NCBI GenBank assembly: GCA_030524435.1
Contig: JAUNGS010000007.1
Coordinates: 1 to 51,896 of the forward strand
Direction of reading: 5' to 3'
Length of the DNA stretch: 51,896 nucleotides
Source of the DNA: Eubacterium sp.
GTDB lineage: Bacteria > Bacillota > Clostridia > Eubacteriales > Eubacteriaceae
Shown here one piece after another: positions 8,319-16,278 of this stretch. A program made the translations under genes and the position numbers. The notes beneath the pieces are model-generated. The model searched no databases. It had not been told where the DNA came from and saw only the letters and a program-made list of their open reading frames with translations. Position 1 is the stretch's first letter. Every line of letters starts with the position of its first letter.

Positions 8319-8347
8319 TAATTTTAGATTTTGTTTTGCTTTTATTG

Positions 8348-8462
8348 TGATATAATTATAAAGAAAATTACAGCTATTGAGTATTTCGAGTGTATTGATA
8401 CAGCATACACCACTGGGGACATTCGCCCCGCTGAATTATAAAGAAAACGAGGTAACATAGAG
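8348..8462 (+). promoter_or_regulatory. Extended -10 promoter and structured leader of glmM
   Basis: TGATATAAT (8348-8356) fits an extended -10 element; no good -35 is seen. The leader of about 95 nt can form GTGTAT/ATACAC and GGGG/CCCC hairpins ahead of the glmM ribosome site. No known riboswitch class is recognised and there is no terminator. Confidence 0.4.
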
Positions 8463-9800
8463 ATGGGAAAATTATTTGGAACTGACGGCGTTCGCGGCGT
8501 GTACGGCGAGGAGCTGACCCGGGAGCTGGCCTACGAGCTGGGCCGCTACGGCACCCACGTGCTGTCCGAGGGTAACCACAACCCGAAAATCGTCATCGGC
8601 AAGGACACCCGCATCTCCGGGGATCCTTTGGAGGAGGCCTTAACCGAGGGGATTGTTTCCGTCGGCGGTGAGGTGATTTCCGTCGGCGTGATTCCGACAC
8701 CGGCGGTGGCTGTCATCGCCCGGGAGCTGAGGGCCGACGCGGGGATTGTCATCTCTGCCTCCCACAATCCCTACCAATTCAACGGCATCAAGTTCTTTAA
8801 CGGTGAGGGTTATAAGCTGCCCGACGCCCTGGAGGAAGAAATTGAAAATCACATTTTTGCCAAGACGCCCCTGGACGACCGCACCGACGGCAAGGTTCGG
8901 GTGCTTGAGGCGCCGGGAAAAATTTACACCGATCACATTCTAAAGGGCTTTGACCAGGTATCCTTAGCGGGCATGAAGGTGGTTATGGACTGTGCCAACG
9001 GCGCCTCCTACGCCATTGCACCGGACTTTTTCAGAGGTCTGGGGGCCGAGGTGCTGGTCATGGGCAACACCCCCGACGGCGAGAATATCAATCGGGGCTG
9101 CGGCTCCACCTGTCTGGAGGGCCTCTGTGAGACCGTGGTCAAAGAAAAGGCCGACGTGGGCATTGCCTTTGACGGCGACGCCGACCGCTGCCTGGCGGTG
9201 GACTGCCAGGGGAAGATCATCGACGGCGATTGTATTTTAAATCTCATCGGCAGGGACATGAAGCGCCGGGGCGTCCTTAAAAAGGATACGGTGGTGGCCA
9301 CGGTCATGAGCAACATCGGTCTGGACATGGCCCTGAACGAGGTGGGCTGCAAGACGGTTAAAACCGCCGTGGGGGACCGCTACGTCCTAGAGGAAATGCT
9401 CAAGTCAGGCTACAACATCGGCGGCGAGCAGTCCGGCCATTTGATTTTATTGGATCACAACACCACTGGCGACGGCATGCTCACAGCCCTGGCCCTGCTG
9501 TCCTTTATCAAAAGAGACGGCAGAACCACGGCGGAGCTGTCGGCTTTGATGACCTCCTATCCTCAGATTCTGGTCAACGCTAAAGTCAGCAACGATAAGA
9601 AAAACGCATATCTGGACGACCCGGTGATTCAAAAGGAAATTGCCGCCGTGGAGGATCACTTCCAGGGTCAGGGCCGGGTGCTGATTCGCCCCTCGGGCAC
9701 GGAGCCCCTGGTGCGGGTGATGATCGAGGGCAAGGATCAGGCGGAGCTTGAAAAAATTGCTAAGGATCTGGCGGATCTCATTGAAAAACGTCTGGGTTAG
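8463..9800 (+). CDS. glmM: Phosphoglucosamine mutase
   Basis: 445 residues, the usual GlmM length. It interconverts glucosamine-6-phosphate and glucosamine-1-phosphate on the route to UDP-GlcNAc in the cytoplasm. Visible are the N-terminal GTDGVRG, the phosphoserine loop GIVISASHNPYQFNG near residue 100, the metal-binding DGDADR near residue 240, the sugar-binding GGEQSGH near 325 and the phosphate-binding RPSGTEPLVRVM near 410. The ATG follows GAGG. GC-rich, ancestral-type composition, in sharp contrast to the cassette on its left. The promoter for the next operon starts 3 bp after its stop codon. Confidence 0.97.
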   Translation: MGKLFGTDGVRGVYGEELTRELAYELGRYGTHVLSEGNHNPKIVIGKDTRISGDPLEEALTEGIVSVGGEVISVGVIPTPAVAVIARELRADAGIVISASHNPYQFNGIKFFNGEGYKLPDALEEEIENHIFAKTPLDDRTDGKVRVLEAPGKIYTDHILKGFDQVSLAGMKVVMDCANGASYAIAPDFFRGLGAEVLVMGNTPDGENINRGCGSTCLEGLCETVVKEKADVGIAFDGDADRCLAVDCQGKIIDGDCILNLIGRDMKRRGVLKKDTVVATVMSNIGLDMALNEVGCKTVKTAVGDRYVLEEMLKSGYNIGGEQSGHLILLDHNTTGDGMLTALALLSFIKRDGRTTAELSALMTSYPQILVNAKVSNDKKNAYLDDPVIQKEIAAVEDHFQGQGRVLIRPSGTEPLVRVMIEGKDQAELEKIAKDLADLIEKRLG

Positions 9801-9803
9801 GCC

Positions 9804-9832
9804 TTGCTTTTTTTCGGACACTGTGATATAGT
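9804..9832 (+). promoter_or_regulatory. Promoter of the queuosine-salvage operon
   Basis: TTGCTT (9804-9809), 17 bp, TATAGT (9827-9832). It begins just after the glmM stop and produces a leader of about 290 nt carrying the preQ1-I aptamer. Confidence 0.65.
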
Positions 9833-9885
9833 TTCTAAACGAACAGAAAATTTATAGTTCAATTTAAATCCGCAGGCTTCTGCGG

Positions 9886-9923
9886 TAGAGGTTCGTAACC
9901 ATCCCTCTATAAAAAACTAAGGA
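9886..9923 (+). ncRNA. PreQ1-I riboswitch aptamer
   Basis: TAGAGG (9886-9891), a 12-nt loop, CCTCTA (9904-9909), then an A-rich tail TAAAAAACTAAGG. This matches the class-I preQ1 aptamer: a five-pair stem with the AGAGG start, followed by the AAAAAACTAA tail that makes the H-type pseudoknot. It is preceded by a perfect CCGCAG/CTGCGG hairpin and followed by two more hairpins (9932-9950 and 9959-9983). Outer strands 9859-9868 and 9986-9995 can close the whole domain. An intrinsic terminator follows at 10002. PreQ1 is the precursor of queuosine, which fits the downstream genes. Confidence 0.88.
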
Positions 9924-10001
9924 AATGAGAAGGCCGGAGATCTTCTGGCCGCCAATACAGGGCTTGGATTTTGTCCGTGGCCCGCTTTATATTGATTTCT
10001 C

Positions 10002-10030
10002 AGGACGCAGGTTACACTGCGTCCTTTTTT
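10002..10030 (+). terminator. Riboswitch-controlled intrinsic terminator
   Basis: Perfect 9-bp stem AGGACGCAG/CTGCGTCCT with a 6-nt loop, followed by TTTTTT. It lies about 80 nt after the preQ1-I aptamer and about 100 nt before the nucleoside hydrolase, so binding of preQ1 probably favours termination. Confidence 0.88.
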
Positions 10031-10127
10031 AGATATGTCTTTTTTTCCTTTTATTTTTATAGAGTTTTCGCCGAACCTGCAACAATCAGAGAGGAGATGG
10101 GCGAAAATTATTTTCACCCGCAATAGC

Positions 10128-11111
10128 ATGACAAAAAGAAATGTGATCATCGACTGCGATCCCGGCATCGACGACGCCTTGGCGCTGATGCTGGCCTGCG
10201 CCTCTGAGGAGCTCAATATTTTGGGCATCACCATCGTCTCCGGGAATATCCGGGGTGAGCAGTGTGCAGAAAATGCCCTCCAGGTGCTCAAGCTTATGGG
10301 GCGGCTGGATATCCCGGTTTATCTCGGGGAGACAAGGCCCTTGAGGCGGGATATTGTGGCGGCGGAGGAGACCCACGGCGACGACGGTCTGGGGGGCGTC
10401 ACCCTGCCGCCGGTGGAAGAGGTCCGCTATCAAAAGGACGCCATCGAATTTTTAAGAACCTCCCTGACCGAAAATGAGGACGTGACGGTGCTGGCCATCG
10501 GGCCTTTAACCAACATCGCCGTGCTCTTGGAGAAGTACCCCGAGGCGGCCAGGAGAATGCGGGAGCTCATCTTTATGGGGGGCGCCTTCAAAAGCCACGG
10601 CAATTGCTCGCCGGTGGCGGAATTCAATTTCTGGGCGGATCCCGATGCGGCGGGCTATGTCTTAAACCATCTGGGACGTCCCACAACCATGGTGGGCCTG
10701 GATGTCACCCGGGAGGTGGTGCTGACCCCCAACTACAGGGAGCTTTTGCATCAGCTGAAGGAGGCACAGGCGGATTTCATCGTGGCCATCACCCGCTTTT
10801 ACACCGACTTTCACTGGGCCCAGGAGCGCACCCTGGGCTGCGTCATCAACGATCCCCTGGCGGTGGCCTACCTGCTGGATCCTTCCATCTGCGGGGGAGA
10901 GGACTACTACGTGGACGTGGTCACCGAGGGCAAGGCCATCGGCATGAGCATGGTGGATGTGGGCGGTATTACGGGGAAGGCGCCCAACTGCCGGGTGCTG
11001 ACCCAGGTGGATGCCAAGGCCTTTATGGTCCTGTTTTTGAACCGTCTTTTTCCGGCGCACCGCCGGGATATCGACGCAGTGCTCGACACCGAGCGTTATG
11101 GAAAGCTCTAG
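10128..11111 (+). CDS. Nucleoside hydrolase family protein, probable queuosine hydrolase (QueK-like)
   Basis: 327 residues. The inosine-uridine nucleoside hydrolase signature DCDPGIDDALALMLA stands at residues 8-22, with FMGGAFKSHGNCSPVAEFNFWADPDAA near residues 150-175 and a late NDPLAVAYLLDP calcium-site motif near 240. Members of this family cleave the N-glycosidic bond of ribonucleosides. Clostridioides difficile uses one (QueK) to release queuine from queuosine, next to an ECF transporter QrtT. Here the gene stands between a preQ1-I riboswitch and an ECF S-component, so the same role is likely. The start is uncertain: the ATG at 10128 has no close ribosome site, while GAGGAG at 10091 directly precedes a nine-codon ORF (10097-10126) ending 1 nt before it. 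A general purine or pyrimidine nucleosidase is the alternative. Confidence 0.82.
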   Translation: MTKRNVIIDCDPGIDDALALMLACASEELNILGITIVSGNIRGEQCAENALQVLKLMGRLDIPVYLGETRPLRRDIVAAEETHGDDGLGGVTLPPVEEVRYQKDAIEFLRTSLTENEDVTVLAIGPLTNIAVLLEKYPEAARRMRELIFMGGAFKSHGNCSPVAEFNFWADPDAAGYVLNHLGRPTTMVGLDVTREVVLTPNYRELLHQLKEAQADFIVAITRFYTDFHWAQERTLGCVINDPLAVAYLLDPSICGGEDYYVDVVTEGKAIGMSMVDVGGITGKAPNCRVLTQVDAKAFMVLFLNRLFPAHRRDIDAVLDTERYGKL

Positions 11112-11123
11112 GAGGTATTACAG

Positions 11124-11678
11124 ATGAAGCTCACTTCTACAAAAGCATTGATTTTTATGGCCCTGTCCGTCGTCATCAACTTTATCGGCTGCTTTTTAGC
11201 CCTGGTTATCCGGGTGCCCATCTACCTGGACTCCATCGGCACGGTGCTGGCGGCCACCGCCCTGGGCCCCCTGGGGGGCGCCGTCGTTGGGGCCCTGACC
11301 TCGCTGATCAACGGCATCACCACGGACCCGGTGTCTCTGTACTTCATGCCCACCCAGGTGGTTCTCGGCATTATGGCCGGTATCTTTTTCGGAAAGCTGG
11401 AGCTTAAGGGCGCCAAGGCTGCTGCCGCTGTATTTTTCATGGGGGTGGTGGTCTCCATCCTCTCATCCTTTATTGTGGCCCTGGTTTTCGGCGGCGTCAC
11501 CTCGTCGTCCTCCAGTCTCATTGTGGCCTTTTTGAAGAATATGGGGGTAGATCTCTGGCTGGCGGTCTTTGTGACCCAGATTGTCACCGACGTCATCGAT
11601 AAGTACGTCTGTGTGGGGCTGGCCTTTGCCATCGCCAGGGCCCTGCCGATGACCCTGAGACAAAAATTTTCCCTTTAA
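11124..11678 (+). CDS. ECF transporter S component, probable queuosine/queuine precursor transporter (QrtT-like)
   Basis: 184 residues with about five to six membrane segments, the size of a vitamin ECF S-component. The LDSIGTVLAATALGPLGGAVVG segment near residues 33-54 and a later FMPTQVVLGIMAGIF segment resemble the S-component fold. It starts 12 nt after the nucleoside hydrolase with AGGAGG, in the same preQ1-I-controlled transcript. Substrate binding proteins of this kind need the shared ATPase/T module encoded elsewhere. Import of queuosine, queuine or a related deazapurine is inferred from the riboswitch and neighbour. No QueL-type radical SAM gene is present in this window. Confidence 0.8.
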   Translation: MKLTSTKALIFMALSVVINFIGCFLALVIRVPIYLDSIGTVLAATALGPLGGAVVGALTSLINGITTDPVSLYFMPTQVVLGIMAGIFFGKLELKGAKAAAAVFFMGVVVSILSSFIVALVFGGVTSSSSSLIVAFLKNMGVDLWLAVFVTQIVTDVIDKYVCVGLAFAIARALPMTLRQKFSL

Positions 11679-11795
11679 GCCCCAAGCTGAAAAGGGAATT
11701 ATATGCAATTTTTTACGGTAATAGTAGCTTGACAATCCTTTATATTAGGCGTTAAACTTGACAGGAAGAAATTATTAGTGAAGGAGCTCCTGGAC

Positions 11796-12287
11796 ATGAA
11801 TACTATTATCAGTCAACTGGTCGGTGAAATGATCGATTACCAGGCGGGTGATCCCAAGCGGATCGGCCACCTTTTAAAGGTATACGGCTTCGCCAGCGCC
11901 ATTGGGAAAAAGGAGAAGGTAGATGAAAGCCTGCAGAAAACCATAGAGATCGCGGCGGTACTCCACGATGTGGGGATCAAGCTCAGCGAGGAAAAGTATC
12001 ACTCCTCTGCCGGCAATTATCAGGAAATTGAAGGGCCGCCGGTGGCCAAGATGATGATGCAGCGTCATAACCTGCCCGAGGCTTTGATAGAGCGGGTTTG
12101 TTTTCTGATTGCCAATCATCACACCTACGGCAGCATTGTAGCCCTCGATTATCAGATTCTCATCGAGGCCGATTTTCTGGTCAATATCTATGAGGGCAGC
12201 TATAATAAAAAGCAAATAGAGAGTATCTATAAAAAATACTTTAAAACAGAAACAGGCAGGCATTTTTTAGAGACCATGTATCTCTAG
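11796..12287 (+). CDS. HD-domain phosphohydrolase family protein
   Basis: 163 residues from the ATG at 11796, which has AAGGAG 9 nt upstream; an in-frame GTG at 11778 has no such site. Metal ligands of the HD superfamily are visible: an early H in RIGHLLKVYGFA, the HD pair in AAVLHDVGIKLS near residue 50, later paired His in NHHTYGS, and the terminal Asp in EADFLVN. Such proteins hydrolyse nucleotides or cyclic nucleotides; the substrate is unknown. It lies about 120 nt after the S-component and TTGACA at 11729 with a poor -10 box may give it its own promoter, so membership of the queuosine operon is possible but unproved. Confidence 0.7.
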   Translation: MNTIISQLVGEMIDYQAGDPKRIGHLLKVYGFASAIGKKEKVDESLQKTIEIAAVLHDVGIKLSEEKYHSSAGNYQEIEGPPVAKMMMQRHNLPEALIERVCFLIANHHTYGSIVALDYQILIEADFLVNIYEGSYNKKQIESIYKKYFKTETGRHFLETMYL

Positions 12288-12294
12288 GGCACAT

Positions 12295-12340
12295 AAAAAC
12301 ACCGACCAAACGTCATTTCTGACGCTCGGCCGGTGTTTTT
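12295..12340. terminator. Bidirectional terminator between convergent genes
   Basis: AAAAACACCG (12295 onward) pairs with CGGTGTTTTT, with an inner ACGTCA/TGACG stem. T-runs follow on both strands, serving the HD gene and the leftward ACT gene. Confidence 0.8.
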
Positions 12341-12368
12341 AATTTTTATGGCTGTTTTTACAGAAGGC

Positions 12369-12803
12369 CTAAAGCTGATAGACATCCTCCTTGGGAAGGA
12401 CGATGACGCCGGAGCTTTTTAAGACCTCGATGGCGGCCTCCTGGTCGTTGGTTTTCATGATGACCAGGGGCATGGCGCTCTGGTTTCTCATGACGAAGGA
12501 GTAGACGTACTCCACGTTGATGCTGTTTTGGGAGAGCACCGTGAAAATCTTGTTCATGGCGCCGATTTCGTCCTCGGGCTCCACGGCCAGAACGTCGGTC
12601 ATCTTGGCCACGTGGCCGGCCTCCTTGAGACATTCTGCAGCTCTGTAGGGCTCGTTGACCACCAGGCGGAGGATGCCGAACTCGGAGCTGTCAAAGACGG
12701 AGATGGCCCGGATGTCAATGCCGGCGTCGCAGATCACCTTGGTGATGCTGGCCAGATGGCCCTCCTTGTTTTCGATAAAGACGGAAAGCTGTTTAATTAA
12801 CAT
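12369..12803 (-). CDS. Tandem ACT-domain protein
   Basis: 144 residues made of two ACT domains: residues about 4-65 (LSVFIENKEGHLASITKVI) and about 72-140 (VEPEDEIGAMNKIFTVLSQN). There is no catalytic domain. ACT pairs bind amino acids and act as sensors. The gene follows a PaaK-type ligase by 10 nt, an arrangement seen next to indolepyruvate/aryl-acid metabolism genes, where it may sense an aromatic amino acid. The start ATG is preceded by GGAGG. Confidence 0.82.
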   Translation of the reverse strand: MLIKQLSVFIENKEGHLASITKVICDAGIDIRAISVFDSSEFGILRLVVNEPYRAAECLKEAGHVAKMTDVLAVEPEDEIGAMNKIFTVLSQNSINVEYVYSFVMRNQSAMPLVIMKTNDQEAAIEVLKSSGVIVLPKEDVYQL

Positions 12804-12813
12804 GGGAACCTCC

Positions 12814-14115
12814 TTATTTTTCGTTTCTCAAATCCAGAACGCGCTGGGCCTTGCCCTCGGAGCGCTTTAAGCTCTTGGGCTCAACCAGGTGAATGGCCGG
12901 GTGGATGCCCAGGATGGTGTGGAGCTTGGCTGCGATTTCCTTGTATAGGGCGTCGAGCTTGGTGACGGAATCCAGCAGGTTGTGGTCCACAACCTCCACG
13001 TCGATTTCGATTTTGTCCAGGTAGCCCTTCTTGGTCACCTTGATGAGGTAGTTGGAGCCGATGCCGTCGATGCCCAGAAGCACTTCCTCAATCTGGGAGG
13101 GGAAGACGTTGACGCCGCTGATGATGAGCATGTCGTCGGTGCGGCCTTCGATCTTGGCCATCCGGGCGGTGGTGCGGCCGCAGCTGCAGGGGCTGAAGTC
13201 CAGCCGGGTGATGTCCTTGGTGCGGTAGCGCAGAAGGGGCAGGGCCTGCTTGCTGATGGGGGTGATGACCAGCTCGCCGGTTTCTCCCTCGGGGAGGACC
13301 TCCTCGGTGACGGGGTCGATGATCTCGGCGATAAAGTGATCCTCGTTGATGTGCATGCCCCTTAAAGCCTGGCACTCGCCGGCCACACCGGGGCCGATGA
13401 GCTCGCTCATGCCGTAGTTTTCCGTGGCAAAGATGCCAAAGGCTTCGTTGAGCTTGGCCCGCATGGCCTCGGTGGAGCCTTCGCCGCCGAAAAGGCCAAC
13501 CCTGAGGTTGAGATCATGGGCGGGATCCAGGCCCATCTCCTGGGCGACCTCCGCCAGGTGCAGGGCGTAGGAGGGGGTGCCGATGAGGGCGGTGGCTTCA
13601 AAATCCTTCATGATTTTAATCTGCTTCTTGGTGTTGCCGCTGGACATAGGGACCACGCCGGCGCCCACCTTTTCCAGCCCCTGGTGCAGCCCGAAAGCGC
13701 CGGTGAAAAGGCCGTAGCCAAAGGAGATATGGGCCGTGTCGTACTTGTTGACGCCGCCCATGGTCACCAGCCGGGCGATGCACTCGGCCCAGACCTTGAG
13801 GTCTTTTTTGGTGTAGCCCACCACCGTGGGGTTGCCGGTGGTGCCGGAGGAGGCGTGGTAGCGGACGATTTTATCCTTGGGCACAGCAAAGAGGCCGAAG
13901 GGGTAGTTCTGGCGCAGATCCTCCTTGGTGGTCAGGGGCAGATGCTGCAGATCCTTTAGGGAGCGAATGCTGTCGGGCTTGATGCCCCGCTCCTTCATGA
14001 GCTTGTGGTAGTGGGGGACGTTTTTGTAGACGTGCTTCACCGTCTTTTTCAGACGCTTCAGCTGGATTTCTTGAATTTCCTCCCGGGAGAGGGTTTCCTT
14101 TAATGACCAGATCAT
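12814..14115 (-). CDS. paaK: Phenylacetate-CoA ligase family protein (AMP-forming)
   Basis: 433 residues, the usual PaaK length. It forms an aryl-adenylate and then an aryl-CoA. The AMP-binding P-loop YHASSGTTGNPTVVGY is near residues 87-102. Further blocks are FGYGLFTGAFGLHQGLEKVG, the A5-like ATENYGMSELIGPG and the hinge motif GRTDDMLIISGVNVFPSQIEE near 315-335. In anaerobes these enzymes often handle aryl acetates from aromatic amino acid breakdown. The ACT protein lies 10 nt downstream; glnS ends 10 nt upstream, so all three may be one leftward transcript. The exact acid is not known. Confidence 0.88.
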   Translation of the reverse strand: MIWSLKETLSREEIQEIQLKRLKKTVKHVYKNVPHYHKLMKERGIKPDSIRSLKDLQHLPLTTKEDLRQNYPFGLFAVPKDKIVRYHASSGTTGNPTVVGYTKKDLKVWAECIARLVTMGGVNKYDTAHISFGYGLFTGAFGLHQGLEKVGAGVVPMSSGNTKKQIKIMKDFEATALIGTPSYALHLAEVAQEMGLDPAHDLNLRVGLFGGEGSTEAMRAKLNEAFGIFATENYGMSELIGPGVAGECQALRGMHINEDHFIAEIIDPVTEEVLPEGETGELVITPISKQALPLLRYRTKDITRLDFSPCSCGRTTARMAKIEGRTDDMLIISGVNVFPSQIEEVLLGIDGIGSNYLIKVTKKGYLDKIEIDVEVVDHNLLDSVTKLDALYKEIAAKLHTILGIHPAIHLVEPKSLKRSEGKAQRVLDLRNEK

Positions 14116-14125
14116 GGTATGCCTC

Positions 14126-15799
14126 CTATTTTTTTTCGGGCCGCCAGGAGCTCTTCAGCGGTACGATCTGATTGAATACGGGCTGGCCGGGTTTGGAGTA
14201 TTTGGTGTCGGCGCAGAAATAGCCCTGACGCACAAACTGGAATTTGTCACCGGCCATGGCTTCCATGACCCGGGGTTCAACCCAGGCGGTAAGCTTTCTT
14301 AAGGAATTGGGGTTGATGGTGTCCAGGAAGGTGTCGGCGCTGAAGCTTTCCTCGGTGTCCACAAGGGGCTCTAACATATGCACCTCGGCCTGTTTGCCTT
14401 CGGTAGCAGAAACCCAGTGAATGGTGCCCTTGACCTTGCGGCCAGTGAAGCCGGAGCCGGATTTGGTTTCGGGATCGTAGGTGCATTTTAATTCCACAAC
14501 CTCGCCCTTTTCGTCTTTAATGACCTCGTTGCAGGTGATGAAATAGGCCCCCCGGAGTCTGACCTCGTTGCCGGGGAAGAGGCGGAAGTACTTTTTGACA
14601 GGAACCTCCATGAAGTCGGATTTTTCCACGTAGATCTCCCGGGTAAAGGGCATTTTGTGGGTGCCCATTTCGGGAACGTCCAGGTTGGTCTCGATGTCCA
14701 GCCATTCCACCTCGCCCTCGGGGAAGTTGGTGATGGTGACCTTCAAGGGCTCTAAAACAGCGTTTAAGCGCGGGGCCTTGAGCTTTAAGTCATCGCGGAC
14801 AAAGTGCTCCAGCATGGCGATATCCACGGTGGAATTGGCCTTGGCCACGCCGATTTCATCGCAGAAAGCCTGGATAGCCTCGGGGGTGTAGCCTCGGCGG
14901 CGGATACCCGAGATGGTGGCCAGCCGCGGATCGTCCCAGCCGTCCACAACGCCTTCGTCGACCATCTGCTTTAAGTAGCGCTTGCCGACGATGGTCTTGG
15001 ATAAAAAGAGCTTGGCAAACTCGATCTGGCGGGGATGCTCGTCTTTGTAGTCGTCCAGGTTTTCTAAAACCCAGTTGTAGAAGGGGCGATGGTCCTCGAA
15101 TTCCAGGGTACACAGGGAGTGGGTAATGCCCTCGATGGCGTCCTCCACGGGGTGGGCGAAGTCGTACATGGGGTAGATGAACCACTCTTCATCGGTATTG
15201 GGGTGGGAGGTGTGGAGAATGCGGTAGATCACCGGATCTCGCATGTTCATGTTGGGGCTGGCCATATCGATTTTGGCCCGCAGCACCTTGGAGCCCTCCT
15301 CAAATTCACCGTTTTTCATTTTTCTAAACAGCTCGAGATTTTCCTCGACGCTGCGGTTTCTGTAGGGGCTCTCCTTGCCGGGCTGGGTCAAGGTGCCGCG
15401 GTATTCCCGCATTTCCTCGGCGGTGAGCTCATCTACAAAGGCCAGACCCTTCTGGATTAGCTCCTCGGCGTAGGTCACCATCTTGTCAAAATAAGAGGAG
15501 GCAAAAAACAGGCGATCCTCCCACTCGATGCCAAGCCAGGCCAGATCCTCCTTGATGGCTTCGACGTAGGCAGCGTCCTCCTTGATGGGGTTGGTGTCAT
15601 CCAGGCGCAGGTTGAATTTGCCGTTGTACTTTTTGGCAATGCGGTAGTTTAAGAGGGCAGCCTTGGCGTGGCCGATATGTAAATAGCCATTGGGTTCCGG
15701 TGGAAAACGGGTGTGGACCCGGTCGTCGGTGTAGACGTGGTTTTTCCGATCCTCCTCAATGGCGTTGATGATAAAATTTGTTTTTTCAGTTGTTTCCAT
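14126..15799 (-). CDS. glnS: Glutamine--tRNA ligase
   Basis: 557 residues, the length of bacterial GlnRS. HIGH motif: [15 protein letters not shown] at residues 33-47. The two anticodon-binding beta-barrels are present, with conserved [23 protein letters not shown] and, late, [13 protein letters not shown]. The usual KMSKS-type signature (TVMSKRKL in Escherichia coli) is replaced by [10 protein letters not shown], where Gly stands at the Ser position but the Lys-Arg pair is kept. Presence of GlnRS suggests direct charging of tRNA-Gln, in addition to or instead of GatCAB. ATG after AGGAG. Confidence 0.96.
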   Translation of the reverse strand: METTEKTNFIINAIEEDRKNHVYTDDRVHTRFPPEPNGYLHIGHAKAALLNYRIAKKYNGKFNLRLDDTNPIKEDAAYVEAIKEDLAWLGIEWEDRLFFASSYFDKMVTYAEELIQKGLAFVDELTAEEMREYRGTLTQPGKESPYRNRSVEENLELFRKMKNGEFEEGSKVLRAKIDMASPNMNMRDPVIYRILHTSHPNTDEEWFIYPMYDFAHPVEDAIEGITHSLCTLEFEDHRPFYNWVLENLDDYKDEHPRQIEFAKLFLSKTIVGKRYLKQMVDEGVVDGWDDPRLATISGIRRRGYTPEAIQAFCDEIGVAKANSTVDIAMLEHFVRDDLKLKAPRLNAVLEPLKVTITNFPEGEVEWLDIETNLDVPEMGTHKMPFTREIYVEKSDFMEVPVKKYFRLFPGNEVRLRGAYFITCNEVIKDEKGEVVELKCTYDPETKSGSGFTGRKVKGTIHWVSATEGKQAEVHMLEPLVDTEESFSADTFLDTINPNSLRKLTAWVEPRVMEAMAGDKFQFVRQGYFCADTKYSKPGQPVFNQIVPLKSSWRPEKK

Positions 15800-15994
15800 C
15801 GGTATTCTCCTAAAAATTTATAGCTTGTATATCTTAAAATCATACCATAAAACGGCGGTTATGTATAGAAAAACCATGGCGCCAGGGCTTAAAAAAGCGA
15901 TAAATGTGTTTTTTCGCCCGGGGGAAATCAGGCGGGATTTATGTTATAATGTAAAGGTAAATAAAACTGTGCAAAAAATAAAGGAGGAATGCTT

Positions 15995-16234
15995 GTGAGC
16001 TGTGAAAACTGTGCGCCGGCGGCCCAGGAGAGGATCTGCCGGAAGGATAAAAACGAGAAGGGCTGCACCTGCACTGAGTTTGGCTGTAAGCAGCACGGCT
16101 ATTGCTGTGAGTGCATCGCCAAGCACCGGGGCCGGGGTCAGCTGCCGGGGTGTCTGTTTACCGAAATCGGTGAAGCCTGGCACGACAGAAGTCTGGAGGC
16201 CTTTTTAAGAGACGTTCAGGAAAATAGACAATAG
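15995..16234 (+). CDS. Small cysteine-rich protein (DUF6485-like)
   Basis: 79 residues starting at GTG 15995, which lies 7 nt after AGGAGG; the in-frame ATG at 15989 is only 1 nt away and less likely. Ten cysteines are arranged as CENC, RIC, GCTC, FGC, YCCEC and PGC in the first 55 residues, followed by a helical tail. This probably binds zinc or an iron-sulfur cluster. An extended -10 box TGTTATAAT (15942-15950) drives it, and the strong terminator at 16241 ends it, so it is monocistronic. The family is recognised only by pattern; function unknown. Confidence 0.7.
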   Translation: MSCENCAPAAQERICRKDKNEKGCTCTEFGCKQHGYCCECIAKHRGRGQLPGCLFTEIGEAWHDRSLEAFLRDVQENRQ

Positions 16235-16240
16235 CATGAA

Positions 16241-16275
16241 AAATCCCGCTGAAATCAAATCAGCGGGATTTTTTT
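16241..16275. terminator. Bidirectional terminator
   Basis: AAATCCCGCTGA (16241-16252) pairs with TCAGCGGGATTT (16260-16271), followed by a T-run; the A-run on the left gives the mirror terminator for the leftward UPF0210 gene. Confidence 0.88.
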
Positions 16276-16278
16276 GCT

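Noticed and set aside
8363-8462. glmS-type ribozyme before glmM
   Set aside because: No glmS ribozyme core is recognisable and the downstream gene is glmM, not glmS; only simple hairpins are seen.
9839-10001. Lysine, purine or TPP riboswitch in the 9801-10127 gap
   Set aside because: Characteristic motifs of those classes are absent, whereas the AGAGG...CCTCT plus AAAAAACTAA pattern fits preQ1-I.
10604-11407. 267-residue ORF across the hydrolase and S-component
   Set aside because: Gly/Arg/His-rich frame-shifted shadow crossing two genes with strong family signatures.
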